A DNA stretch of 64,000 nucleotides from Rhipidocladum racemiflorum (taxonomy: Eukaryota > Streptophyta > Magnoliopsida > Poales > Poaceae). Under the pieces are notes generated by a model that saw only the letters and a program-made list of their open reading frames with translations, was not told the DNA's origin and did no database searches. Every line of letters begins with the position of its first letter. The stretch's first letter is position 1. The position numbers and the translations under genes were made by a program. Shown piece by piece: positions 47,043 through 57,895 of this stretch. The stretch is taken from contig JAYEVF010000026.1 in NCBI GenBank assembly GCA_036346355.1, forward strand, positions 2,418,001 to 2,482,000, read 5' to 3'.

Positions 47043-48910
47043 TGTTGCACCACCACACCCAACACTCCCCTATACCACGGGAGTTGACGATGTCGAACTA
47101 CACAACGATTCTTGAGAAGCGAAAGTGGGTTGCCAAGAAGGCAAGAACCTACCCAAATGTTTATTGTCCCATCAGAGTTTCCACGCCCTAACTGTGGCTA
47201 TGGTACTTCAGTGTGGATCATAAAGTCCAGACATCTAGACCCCGTTAGTTGGGCCTACTATACGTGCAAGGAGCTCAAGGTGACTTAATGACACACCTGT
47301 ACATTCCACAATGTATGTTTCCTTTCCCGTACCTCTAATTTGAAGGGTAACAGTAGGCTACACTAGTGCACAATAAAAATTCTACCGATCCCAAGAAGTC
47401 ATGCAAGTAAATGATCATGGATTATAGATCATTACCACTAGAAATGTAGTGCAGCACAAGAAGATGTCGAAGCATATCGACGTCACACATCCTGATATGG
47501 TCTTCGAATAGCGTGATCGATCCGAGTGGTAGCCGAGCAGCAAGTTGATCCTTCAATTCCTGGATTAGTCCAATCAACTCCTTGATCGGTCGAAGTAGTC
47601 GTCCATGAGCAGCACTGCCTTAGAGCAGCACCTCTATTGGTATCCATATGTCCGGGGTTGGAACACCAAGCACTAGGGTGCTAGCACTGTACACACGGTA
47701 GGGATGGTGGAGGATGGCTAGGGTTTCAGTGGTGGTGCAACTCTTGCATACAACTTCACACGTTAAAACCATAAGCCTACGCCCCCATTTATAGCCCCTG
47801 GTGGCATCCAACCTTTGGAGCCAATCAGAGTCCATATTCAATTTGGCCCATTAGAAACAGATCCAATCCGATATCTGATAACTGATTGTAACTGTTCCAA
47901 ACCCTTAAGTGTGTGACCCTATAGGTTCATGTATATTTGGACACAACTCGAAAACACCTTTTTGACCGATAATTGATAGCAGTTCCTAGCAGTATATATC
48001 AATCCCCAAATATTCATAAAGCATTGGACAAACCTATTATAGTGTGATAATGTCATGTTCCCTTTGCCTCACGATATTAGATTGAACTCAAGGTGAGAGT
48101 CGTGTCATCCTATGACGACTCGATCCCTTCACTCATACCGTAGTGGATTAATTTATCTGGATTGACTCTGAATCACATTCGGTATGGCCATGCACTTTAA
48201 GTCCATCTACCTCAAGAGGCCCATAGATATCTCTCCGTTATATAGGAGGGGCAAATTCCATCTTAATCATTCATGCATCTCAGCATGTTTCATGGCAAAC
48301 TCGAAGCTACCTTTATAACTACCTGGTTAAAGAGTAGCATTTGGCAGCCCCTAAGTAAACCATTACACATCTAGGAAACCAATGACGATCTCAGGTCTAA
48401 GGATCATACATACGTTACATATGAGACCAACTGATGACACATAAGAATATATAACAATTCTCGTAGTGTCTCATATGGGTCTATCCAACGAATATTCTCC
48501 AACATGTGTCCATATTATTGATTAGATATCTCCATATCTCTTTGACCCGTGAAACATGATCATCAATCAATATATGTGCCAATCTTTGAAACATAATTGT
48601 CCTATATTATGATAACCGATCAGGGATAACTTGAGTAACATCGATATATGCACAAGTTGCACAAACAAGTCATGTACTTGTTGATCAATCCAATCGATAT
48701 GTATTCAAATGATAAACAATTTACTATTCCATAAATATAAGACATGATACAATCATCTCTATGATTGCATCAAGAACATATCACCAACATAACTTCATCC
48801 ACACATAATCCTAGGAAGGGGACAATTGCCACTTCTTCCAATGGATCGATGGGCCTAACAAGTACGACAGGGTTTTCTTCAAGTGCAAAATATGACTGCA
48901 CTACCTATTT
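47043..48910 (+). pseudogene. GRF-zinc-finger-like gene fragment, interrupted
   Basis: Left piece: after a P/T-rich stretch the plus strand reads FPRPNCGYGTSVWIIKSR, then WAYYTCKELK (to 47284), followed by an AAG|GTGACT donor-like site. Right piece: CHFFQWIDGPNKYDRVFFKC (48830-48890). Together these resemble the C-x-C-G ... F/YYxC ... CxFFxWxD pattern of zf-GRF domains, which are common in grass transposon-associated proteins. The two pieces are separated by ~1.5 kb of foreign-looking DNA. The similarity is short and the first piece needs a frame choice, so the family call is tentative. The 38-47 kb element inserted just upstream. Confidence 0.45.
47285..48790 (-). mobile_element. Probable LTR-like insertion between the GRF pieces (ends approximate)
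   Basis: No coding potential was seen. On the minus strand it contains a TATA-like CCTATATAACGG (near 48235) and blocks such as TGTTGGAGAATATTCGTTGG (near 48505) and GAGACACTACGAGAATTG that look like grass LTR sequence. Candidate TG...CA ends on the minus strand are near 48789 and 47366, but no target duplication could be matched. Part of the left side (47285-47365) may be an intron of the host gene. Confidence 0.4.
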
Positions 48911-49099
48911 GTGCTCAAGTTATTCACCTGTCGTAAACCTTTGCTTGAGACTACAGAAGACAAAGGAAAGCTCCCGCCCTACCATCCTAACGAAGTGCAC
49001 TTTTAGAAGCCCATTGTTAAGTTTCTGGCACATAGGAAGAAGATGAACGAGAAAGCTGACGTGGCTTATTTAAGAGTTCCAAATATTTAAAAGTTGATA

Positions 49100-50920
49100 A
49101 TTTTATTTAATTAGTTCAATCTCACAATTTTATTTATTTCCTCCCTTTTCCTTTCTCCTTTCCTATTTTCTTAATTTTTTCACCTGTTTTCCTCTTTCCT
49201 TTTTTCCCTCAAATTTTTCCTCTTCCGCCACTTTTTTTCCGTTCCCCCTTTTTTTTCCCACCGATGCCCCTCTCTCCCCCTCAGTTCCTCTTCTCCCCAC
49301 TCCATCGGTCCTCCTCTCCCCAACAACGGCGCCGCGCCGGCTTGCCTCCCCGCCGCCTCCCTCCTACCATCCATCATCCCCGCCACCTCCCTCTTCCCCT
49401 CCGGCCTCCCCGCCGCCTCCCTCCTCCCCTCCAGCCTCCCAGCCGCCTCCCTCCTCTTCCCCTTTGACCTCCCCATCGCCTCCGTACACGGCGAGCGCAT
49501 GGCGGCGACCTTGGCCACGGCGTTGGAGTGAGCACATGGGCCACCTCCTCTCCCCCACCTAGCCACCTCCCTGCCACGGCGAAGCAACAACGGCGACATA
49601 GCACAGGTAACCCCCCACGCGCCCCGCTCCTCTCCCCTACATCCCTATCGTGGGCCCGCGGTAGAACTGCCATGCCGCGACATGTCCGTGCCGTCTGTGT
49701 TGCCTGTGCCTTCGCTGTGCAGTGCCGATATGGGTTCGGCCTAAACGGCCATGCCATTCATCATGTCCGGTTCTCGAACCCGACATAGCTCGTGCTATAG
49801 TGCCATACCGAGTTTTGGACTGGACTGAATCACCGTGCCTTGGGCCAACCAAAAAGGTCCGGCCTGAGTGCCCACATCTATAATTGCGTATACGATGGTG
49901 CTAATTGCAAGGGTCCCTCAATGATAAAATGTAACTTCAGTAGGACCCCATGTAGCCATGTAATGTTGTAGTCTAGGAATTACCTAGTAAGAATTAAACT
50001 CATGAAGGGTTCACACGAGCGGGGGAGCCTGTGGTTTTAATTAGTTTGGTGAAGGGTTTTAAATTTTGTTTTCGGTATATATCTATGAGGTGGTGAAAAT
50101 CCAAAATTTCAGTGATATTTCAAAATTTCAAATAAAATTTGGAAGAAATTCAAAAACAAAATTTCAAATGCGGTTATTTTTTAACCGGGATTTTCGAGAT
50201 TTTGACCGAAATCACCGAGATTTTGACCAAAATTAAACCAATAGAAAATTTTTTAAAAAACATGTCAAAATTTTATAATTTTTTTGTGGATGGTCTTGAC
50301 CCCAAATCTAATCAAATCCGATCTACAAAAATTGAAATTCGGTCAAAATGACCGAGATTTTGGCCAAAATCACTAAGATCTCGCCGAGATTTTGAAATTT
50401 ACTGTAGCATTTTTAATTTTATTTTTATTCTACCGATATTTGGGATCTCGGCCTTGACCGGAGAATCAAATTTTAGACGAGATGAACAAAATCTCGACGA
50501 GATTTTAGACCATGATTTAGTTACTGTGATAGTCAATAACTGGCCATGAGATGATTATTTCAGGACGACCCTTTCGTGGACTGATGCTACTGTTACACTC
50601 GCAGGGAGTGGGCCCTGCGTACTGAAGACCAAGGACCTATTATGTACAGTAGTACCTTTTATTTTAGGGCAGTACTAGCAGTCGAATGTCTGATTTTTTT
50701 TTTAATTTTTTGGAAGCCCGCGCAACATTTTTTTCAACGTTTGAAATATTTTTTTTCGCTTTTGAAACATTTACTGTTTGTCGAAGGAAAATATTGCATG
50801 CGTAGAAAAAAAATATTGCATGCGTAAAAAAAAGTATTATGGAAAAAAACAGACGTCCGAACTATAGATTACGGTTTATTTTATGTTTCCACGACAGGCA
50901 ACAGCAGTACAAGTTAAACA
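49100..50920. other. No supported gene: C/T-rich minisatellite and AT-rich repeats
   Basis: 49200-49480 is strongly pyrimidine-rich, with several ~30-bp units (CCGCCTCCCTCCTCCCCTCC). 50090-50520 repeats short GAGATTTTGACCGAAAT-like and AAAATTTCAAA motifs. 50690-50860 has long T and A runs with two copies of ATATTGCATGCGTA. ORFs here are composition artefacts as far as I can tell. Confidence 0.5.
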
Positions 50921-50924
50921 ATAC

Positions 50925-51290
50925 CAGGACCAGGTTGGTCGCTGAGGTGAGGATGGTCGGCGTCGCCCGGCTCCCGGCGTAGGCCTCCGCCTCCACCGTC
51001 AGCCCCTCGGCGCGCACCTCGATCGTCGGAAGCTCCATCCCGACGCTGCATGCAATTGACGGAAGAAGAAAACAACGTCACATATATCTACATGGTTGAA
51101 CGATACAGACGGCCATACATGTATATATGCGCTGTGCATGCATCATCCACGCGAAGGGTTCAGACCGGTCGAAGCGGTTCTTGATCTTGAGCAGGAAGCG
51201 CTCGTGGTCGTCGCCGGTGAAGCCCACCAGCCGCTCCACGAGGAGCTTCGCCTCCGACTCCGCCATGGCGGCCGCCTTCTGCTCCGCCAT
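50925..51290 (-). pseudogene. PDR-type ABC transporter (ABCG) N-terminal fragment, two exons
   Basis: Minus strand. Exon A (51290-51166) encodes SEAKLLVERLVGFTGDDHE, then RFLLKIKNRFDR. The intron (51165-51046) starts GTCTG and ends TGCAG. Exon B (51045-50925) encodes VGMELPTIEVRAEGLTVEAE, then AYAGSRATPTILTSATNL. The exons join in phase (CG|C = R). This is the conserved region just before the first nucleotide-binding domain of full-size ABCG/PDR plasma-membrane transporters. The normal ~80 residues upstream and everything after exon B are missing. A TATATATATA run 40-50 bases upstream of the ATG could act as a promoter, but no complete transporter can be made. Confidence 0.82.
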
Positions 51291-51542
51291 CCGTGATGTT
51301 GGAGCAGAGGACAGAGGCGGCCGGCCGGAGGTATATATATATGACGCTGTGTGCACCTCCCTGGCCGGGCTCTTGGTCGGTATATATATCTGGTGCTTGT
51401 TACGTACGTCAGTACATTGGCAACTTGCTTAATTAGTTAAGTAATTTGCGCATAAGTCCTGGTCCTGAATGTTCAGACCACACGCATATATCTTCGTCCT
51501 TTTCCCTTGTGGTCTTGGTCTATCAATATAACTAGACCATTT

Positions 51543-51559
51543 GGCGCCCGTTGGGCGCC
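51543..51559 (-). other. Helitron terminal hairpin
   Basis: GGCGCCC-AAC-GGGCGCC is a perfect palindromic stem with a 3-base loop, placed 7 bases before a CTAG|T end on the minus strand. Confidence 0.65.
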
Positions 51560-53409
51560 CTATCAAGGAATAGAAAGAATATGTAAGTAAGAAAAGTAGA
51601 ACTCATTATCATGACCTTTCTAAAGCATCTAAGCTAACCAGAAATCGAAGGTAAACAATTATGACATCACTTCTATCCTAAATGACGTTGAAAATCATGG
51701 AAGGAGAATCAATGTTTTAGACTTTCAGTACTTATTTGCAACAACAAAAGTAAACAATTGCATCGGCTAGTTCAAGATTTTCTTCAAATGAACATCTTCT
51801 CAAGGTGGATGTTATTTGATTGCTAAACACCATTGTAATGAATGCAGAGCTGAGAGCGAAGCCAACGAGATAAGAAGGTTAGATTGTGATTTCAGGAAAA
51901 GAATATAGGCAACCAAGTCAATATTCCGTGCATCACCGCTGAAAAAGCTCAGTTATTAGAAGGGTGTGGCTGAGGGTTTTCCTTGTCTTCATTATTGGAA
52001 CTATGGCGGCGTCAATCTGCATATAACCAAAAGAACATTGTCACATTACTCTCCATGATTGCAATTCATCAAAGACATGATTGGTAACGAAGCAGCAAAG
52101 ATGCGCTGTTTAAGTGAAAAGAAGACATGCACAACATATTAGTTAAGCTAACAATGTAACTACAAGTCCTCCAAAGGATAATTGATTGTATATGTACGGG
52201 AAATTTTACCACCCATTCAATACAGCTAAAACATCAGGTGTTTCTGTTCGTAGGTTTAGACAATTAAGGTACCTGATACTGACGATCCTAGAATACTCTC
52301 TCAGTGGTGCTCGTGTTTTTTTCTACTATCTCCTTCATCTGAATTGCATTCACCTGGAAGTACACAACAGCACCTTAGTTAAGCTTGCTGACACCCTACC
52401 TCAAATAAACCACCTCCACACCACACAAATTAACGGAACAAAAAAGCACCTTTCTGCGATAAAGGGGAGCACTAAATTTATCATTAAAGGAGACAATGAT
52501 CGTATGTATGGATTAAAGGTTCTGAAATATCCACATTCTATTTTGATAATTTCAAAGTAGCACATATACTATTTGAAAATGTGGATTGTATTACTCCATA
52601 AAGAGAGCCAGACAATCCAAGGCATGGTATGATGATTTTCTCCAATAAAGGTTCCGGTACAGACATTTCAATCTACAAAACGAAAAAAGTTTTGGTGTGT
52701 GTGTGTGTGTGTGTGTATAACATTGTATCTTTTGCAAACAAGGGAATGCTGATTGGAACGAATTAGTAATATACAGAAAAATTCAATTACATTAAAATTA
52801 TCAACATTCAGCAAAGATCATGCTGATACAACAATCTCACCTATTATAGATCAATTGGGGCAAAGATCTTAATTCAACATCGACAAACATGTTCCCTGGT
52901 GCACATAACTGAACATAGTCTAAACCTGACTCAGCAGCGGCCCACAACAAATACAATAGCACCCAAAGAACAATTCAACGGCCATGGTATCTGTCAATCA
53001 CGAATATCTCATTTTTTGTAATTGATAGACTCAATATCATATATGTGCCAAGACAGAAAGCACAAAAACAAGACAGTATCTAGTAGTAATAAGGTGCGAC
53101 ACAACCAACTAATGGTCACAAGTGTAAATGTTAATGTAGAAACATGTGCTTTGACACAGAAATTTCAGTTAAATTATCCACTGCTGCATGCTGAACTAAG
53201 ATTAACTAAAAAAATATCTCACTTGTCCAGCATTTAGCAGGCAAGAATTAAAGGTCTCAACCGAAGGAAAGCTAGCATATTCAGTGATCCACATGCCAGA
53301 AAAATAGAAGTATATTGGATTCTGACAAGCATTTAAAAGCTTATTGTCAAACATGAGCATGGACGACTGGAAAGAAATGTGGGTGGGTGGGTTTGTTGGT
53401 AAACATGAC

Positions 53410-54009
53410 CGAAATAGGCGCCCTGGATCTCCTGGAACTTCTCCTTGGCTTCCTCCATGTGCTTCGCAGTGCTGGAGGATGAGCATTTACCCGGATGCCA
53501 TCTGCAAAAAGTTACAGAACATCAGAATTGGAGCAGAGCAAATCTTGGGAGGCGGAAATGACGTAAGCAAAAGAAATACCTGACTAATGGACTAAAAGAT
53601 AGGCAGATTTAGATCACTAAATCATTGGTTAATACCAGATCACGAATACTGTACACTTCATGCAGAAAGTTACATGGCAGAAGCATAAGCACGGGCAGCC
53701 GAGGATCGAAATGGGAACTCCTAATCGCCTAGAAAAAAATACATTTTCCCCTATGTTAAATAACAGCAACAGGACTAATCCATAACCACACCCCAATTTC
53801 AAGACAAGAACATTAGAACAGGGCATCATATAGATAAGAGAAACATTTACACCGGAGGAAGGAATCCAACTACTCACCATGGCGAGCTTATAGTACACGA
53901 CCTTGAGGTCATCGTCGGAGCACTCCTTCAGCCCGAGGACCGCGTAGAGGTCGCTGCCGCCGTCGCGGGCCGGTGCTGGGTCCCCGCACTTGTCGCCCCC
54001 GGTGGCCAT
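53410..54009 (-). pseudogene. DnaJ (J-domain) protein gene fragment with mutated HPD motif
   Basis: Minus strand. Exon 1 (54009-53878) starts MATGGDKCGDPAPARDGG and has SDLYAVLGLKECSDDDLKV before the donor ATG|GTGAGT. Exon 2 (about 53501-53410) encodes WHPGKCSSSSTAKHMEEAKE, then KFQEIQGAY. This is a plant J-domain co-chaperone that would stimulate Hsp70 ATPase. The invariant HPD is HPG, which should abolish Hsp70 stimulation. The exon junction lacks about two bases to keep phase, and YRKLA reads YYKLA. The third J-domain exon (SDANKR-type) was not found. Short exon-like pieces with splice signals continue to about 51970 but cannot be assigned confidently. Confidence 0.82.
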
Positions 54010-54449
54010 GTAGCCGTCTCCGGAGAAGCTTGTCCCGCACGTACACATACAAGGCGAGGAGGGGAGGCTCCAGCGGAGAGGCGGCTGAGGAGGCGGAGGC
54101 GGAGCCGCGGAGGACCGGAGGAGAGGGAGGAGAGAGAAGCAAGCAAGCAAATGGCGCCTCTTCTATCTTCATTTCCATCAGGCCGCTCGTCTCCACGCAC
54201 CCCAGGAAGCCTCCAGAAACATGGCCATGATGAGCAAACCGTAGAAACCTACACGCTATGTCTATGGCTGTGGGCCCATTGCACAGCCAGGACCAGCAGT
54301 CGGAAGGCTTGGGTAGCGCACGGCCGGTATGGGACTGCTCCAAAAGCCGCACACACCGAACGAACGGGCACGCGGCGTCGTCCAGAGCGCGCGGAGCGCG
54401 TGAAACGCGGAGAGGGCAGCAAACCGCAGTTCCTTTTAATATAAGTAAT

Positions 54450-55720
54450 TAAGGTCGTCTTCATTCACTGGCGCCGGAGCAATTGGAATTTGGCCAAACT
54501 AATGTTTTAAAATTGTACATTGTAGATGACACGTGTTCCACCACGCAGACTCGCTGAACCGGAAAAAAATTAATTAGTAAGGCTGATGTCATACCTATTT
54601 ACATTTAATATCTAGAAGTAAGTCTTTTACATGCTTGAACTTTCTAAAAAGACAATCTAACACCATCAACTATAAACAAGATATTTAACCCCCTAAATTT
54701 ACAAAATCGGATTAATTAATTTACACCATAAAATAGTTTTAGAGTATAGTTTCGATGATGTGGATCGAGTTTGGGTAATGATGATCCAATTCAAAGGTGT
54801 TGAAATCTCCATCGCCAACCCTTTTGTCACTCATTTACTCTATATAGATTCTTTTTCTTCAAGTCATCATCTCTTCTCTCATTTAGATTTGCATCGGCAA
54901 AAACTCATGAGATATCTCTCAACATGGCAAACCCACCCTAAGATTTATCCGCGTCAGCAAAAACACTCTCCAAAACTGTCTCAGGATGTAAATTGATCTT
55001 ATTTTACAAGTTTATGATGCTAGATACTCAGTTTTATAGTTGAGAGTGTTGAATATATATTTTTTAAAAGTTCAAGTGTAGAATGAACTTATTTATAATA
55101 TCTATAATAAGATACTTTTTACCATTAATTCCTGTAAGATATCAAAATCTACAAGGTAGTATTAAGGGATAAAAAATTTAAAGGATTAAGATACTAACTT
55201 TTAGTACCTTTTAATACTATCTCAATGTATTTTTGGTATAGACAATGTTTTCGGTTTGTTGAGTCAGCTGTAGACAGTACTCGTGAAAAAGAAAGAAAGA
55301 AATGGAAGTCCCTTAGTCCTTTAGAAAAGCTGTACCCGTGTATAATTTGGTATAGACAATGTTTCCGGTTTGTTGAGTTAGTCGTAGACGGTACTCGTCA
55401 AAAGAGAGAGAGAGAAAGAAACGGAGGTCTCTTAGTCCTTTAGAAAAGCTATAGCTGTACCCGTGAAGAGTGAGTTCGCTGGAACCAATGAAGTGCATCT
55501 GACCCTAGTCTTTATTCTAAGATTAAAGTCCTCAATGTTAATTAAGCAGGACGCAAAGGACAAACAGGAATGGATGCTGCCAACTGGCATCTGCGAGGTC
55601 GGACATGCGAGCCGATGTCCATTTTAATCGGCGCTGCTGAGAGGCCGTACGCGCCAGCGTGGAGTGGCGTGAACACCTAAAGTCCTTTGCGAAAACCGGG
55701 TGGTATTGGATCGGGGCTGT
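54450..55720. other. AT-rich DNA without a recognised gene
   Basis: No gene was seen. It contains one ~115-bp tandem duplication, listed separately. Confidence 0.5.
55232..55462 (+). repeat. ~115-bp tandem duplication
   Basis: Two adjacent units start TTGGTATAGACAATGTTT and end TCCTTTAGAAAAGCT. They differ by a few substitutions and by the length of a GA-rich stretch (GAAAGAAAGAAA versus GAGAGAGAGAAAG). Confidence 0.85.
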
Positions 55721-55730
55721 TGTATTAGGA

Positions 55731-56200
55731 GAATTTTTTTTAAAATAATAATTTTTTTTTAAAAGAATTGCGGTTTTAATACTCGAAAAATTAATATTGC
55801 AAAATTAATATGTAATCGCCAGACGTACGGCGAATACCCTATTTTCGCCATATGGTATGGTGAAAATACCCTAATTACCCGATTAAAACCGATTAACCGT
55901 CGGCTGTTTGGTTAATGCTATTTTCGCCATACCCTATTTTCGCCAAACCGTATGGCGAAAATAGGATCTTCGCCATACCGTACGGCGAAAATAGCCTTGA
56001 TTCTCGTGTAGCAGATTAACTGCGGATTTAGTGTATCGTCGCCATACAGTTCGGCGAAAATAGGGTATTCGCCATAGGGTATGGCGAAAATAGGGTATTC
56101 ACCGTACGGTCTGGCGATTACATATTAATTTTTCAATTTTGATTTTTTCGAGTATTAAAATCGCAATTTTTTTAAAAAAAGTATTATTTTAAAAAAAATC
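55731..56200. mobile_element. Mutator-type MITE, 470 bp, with 10-bp target duplication
   Basis: Flanked by the exact 10-bp duplication TGTATTAGGA (55721-55730 and 56201-56210). The ends are inverted repeats of roughly 130 bp: the left start GAATTTTTTTTAAAATAATA pairs with the right end GATTTTTTTTAAAATAATA on the other strand, and both continue through TTTTAATACTCGAAAAA and TTAATATGTAATCGCCAGAC. A 9-11-bp duplication plus long inverted repeats indicates a Mutator-like element. The interior is a dense array of TTTTCGCC / GGCGAAAA with CCATACCGTA palindromes. It has no coding capacity. Confidence 0.9.
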
Positions 56201-56323
56201 TGTATTAGGATAACCATAGCTTTAGATCACTCCTAAAGTCAATAAAAAATAGATGAAAAAGAATCACAATAGATAAATATAGTACGCAGAGAGATCAGCT
56301 TTTTATCGTTATTAATTATAGAT

Positions 56324-56730
56324 TGATTCTCTTGTATAATATAGTGCTATATTTTTACCATATATAGCCACTCGGAGATATATAGTTTCGAAATTCCACC
56401 ACAAAAAGCCGGGAGTCAGAATATATCTCAACAACCAAGATCAATAGTTTGGTTATATCTCAATACTCTCTCTTGTACGAATACCGTGTAATGCATATGT
56501 AACACAAAATATAAGAAAATAATTTTTTTTTTCTCTTTATTGATTGTAAATTGATTCTTTTGTACAATAAAGTGCTATATTTATACCTATATAGCTACTC
56601 AGGGATAGTTTCGGAATTCCACCACAAAAAGCCAAGAGTCAAAATATATCTCAATAACCAAGATCAAGAGTCTGGTTTTATCTCAATACTCTCTCTTGGG
56701 CAAATACTGTGTAATGCATATGTCTAGTCA
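56324..56730 (+). repeat. ~228-bp tandem duplication
   Basis: Two units share TAGTTTCG.AATTCCACCAC, then AAAAAGCC..GAGTCA, AACCAAGATCAA.AGT and ATCTCAATACTCTCTCTTG. Divergence is about 10% by eye, so this is older than the recent LTR elements. Confidence 0.8.
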
Positions 56731-56863
56731 CAAACTCCTCCCAAAAACTAGTAAACAAGATGAAGAAAAGAGTATATTGCACAGACATATTGTGTTACAC
56801 TTATTGCCTCATTAAAAACCTTCATGTGAAAAAACTCACTAAATGAAAAAAAGTGCAACTTAT

Positions 56864-57430
56864 TGTCGGCGTTTCGGGCACCGGCTAGTGAATTTGTATA
56901 GGTCGAAGGGGGGTGCACGCTTCCTCTCCTCGAACGGCTTGACTCGGGTGAGCACAAGATGTATACTGGTTCGGGCTGAACGTCCCTACTCCAGTTCGTG
57001 TGAGTTGGATTGTATTGATTCTCTTTCTTTTTGTTGTTTGTCCTTCTTGCATGCTCGCTCTTCCCCCTCTTATATAGGCGAGGCGGTGGGTTACATTGTA
57101 AATTGGAAAGGAAAGGAAAAAAGGCTACCCCTATAGGCCTCCATCTTCCGCGCTCGTGTTTGCTCGAAAGTGACGGGCTGATGGGACTGGCCGCCAACTC
57201 CCCTGCTCTGCTGCTGGTCGTCGTAGTTAATGCGGGGGTCGGGGACTTGTGCCGCTGGGTTACGGCCATCATGGCCTGCATTTAATACGCTCGATACGCA
57301 ATAAATGCCGTCGCTTCCTCGGGATTTCGGAGACTCGGTCACGCCTTCGGGTCCCGACCGGCTCGGGTCGGCCCACGCGCCTTTGCGGGCCGCTGGGGGT
57401 ACCCGAGGTATGGATTGTCGTCAGATGGCC
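56864..57430 (-). repeat. 3' LTR of the right Tat element (inner end approximate)
   Basis: The outer end TGTCGGCGTTTCGGGCACC (plus strand) at 56864 is a clear LTR terminus. A minus-strand TATA box TATATAAG (complement of 57069-57076) lies ~205 bases from it, the same spacing as in the left Tat LTR. The inner end was not pinned down, because PPT-like sequence occurs repeatedly in the adjacent repeats. Confidence 0.6.
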
Positions 57431-57489
57431 CAGCCCCTGACCGGGTCGGAGAGCGGTCAGTCACGCCTTGTTCGGCCGATGCTTTGTCA

Positions 57490-57895
57490 GAGTCGGGAAG
57501 CCCGACCGAGCTGGTCGGAAGAAACTTCGACGGTCGCGTGGCCGCACCCGGTGGGTGTAGCTCTTGAGCCCCCAGCTGGTCGGAGAGCAAAGTTGGGGGT
57601 TATAGTCGTTCGGACCGGCGTTTTGCCGTCTTGGGAAGCCCGACCGAGCTGAGTCGGGAAGAACTTCGACCGGTCTGTGGCTCACCGTGTAACCAGCTCC
57701 CGAGCTGGTCGGAGAGCAGGTTGGGGGGTTATAGTCGTTCGACCGGCGTTTTGCTGTGCCGGGAAGCCCGACCGGAGCTGGTCGGGAAGAAACTTCGACC
57801 AGGTGCGCGCGAGCGCACCCGGTGGGTGTAGCCCCCGAGCCTCCAAGCTGGTCGGAGAGCAGGTTGGGGGGTTATAGTCGTTCGACTGGGCAACA
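57490..57895 (-). repeat. Three ~130-bp tandem repeats in the 3' region of the Tat element
   Basis: Units begin GGGAAGCCCGACCGAGCTG-like near 57495, 57633 and 57761. Each contains GAAACTTCGACC, a TAGCCCCCGAGCCTCC-like stretch (polypurine on the minus strand) and GGTTGGGGGGTTATAGTCGT. Tat elements are known to carry variable tandem repeats here, which can seed satellites. Confidence 0.8.

Larger units (their letters stand above)
51532..54450 (-). mobile_element. Probable Helitron (minus), right end tentative
   Basis: The minus-strand 3' end is classic: a perfect 7-bp hairpin GGCGCCCAACGGGCGCC (51543-51559), seven spacer bases, then CTAG (51532-51535) followed by T. The start should lie to the right. 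A candidate is near 54450, where the minus strand reads CTTAATTACTTATATTAAAA, but the canonical TC is not clear. If correct, the element encloses the DnaJ gene fragment, matching the gene-capturing habit of grass Helitrons. No Rep/helicase was seen. Confidence 0.5.

Noticed and set aside
49180..49599. 139-codon minus-strand ORF with GRREAAGR repeats
   Set aside because: It lies on a C/T-rich minisatellite; several frames are open there and none matches a family.
53629..54150. 173-codon ORF read as one intact DnaJ protein
   Set aside because: The ORF runs through a GTGAGT splice donor into intron; homology stops at the exon border and the second exon lies separately near 53410-53501.
55842..56090. 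TTTTCGCC/GGCGAAAA motifs as genuine E2F sites
   Set aside because: They resemble E2F sites, but the following base is usually A, which does not fit the strict consensus. Only the repeat structure is reported.
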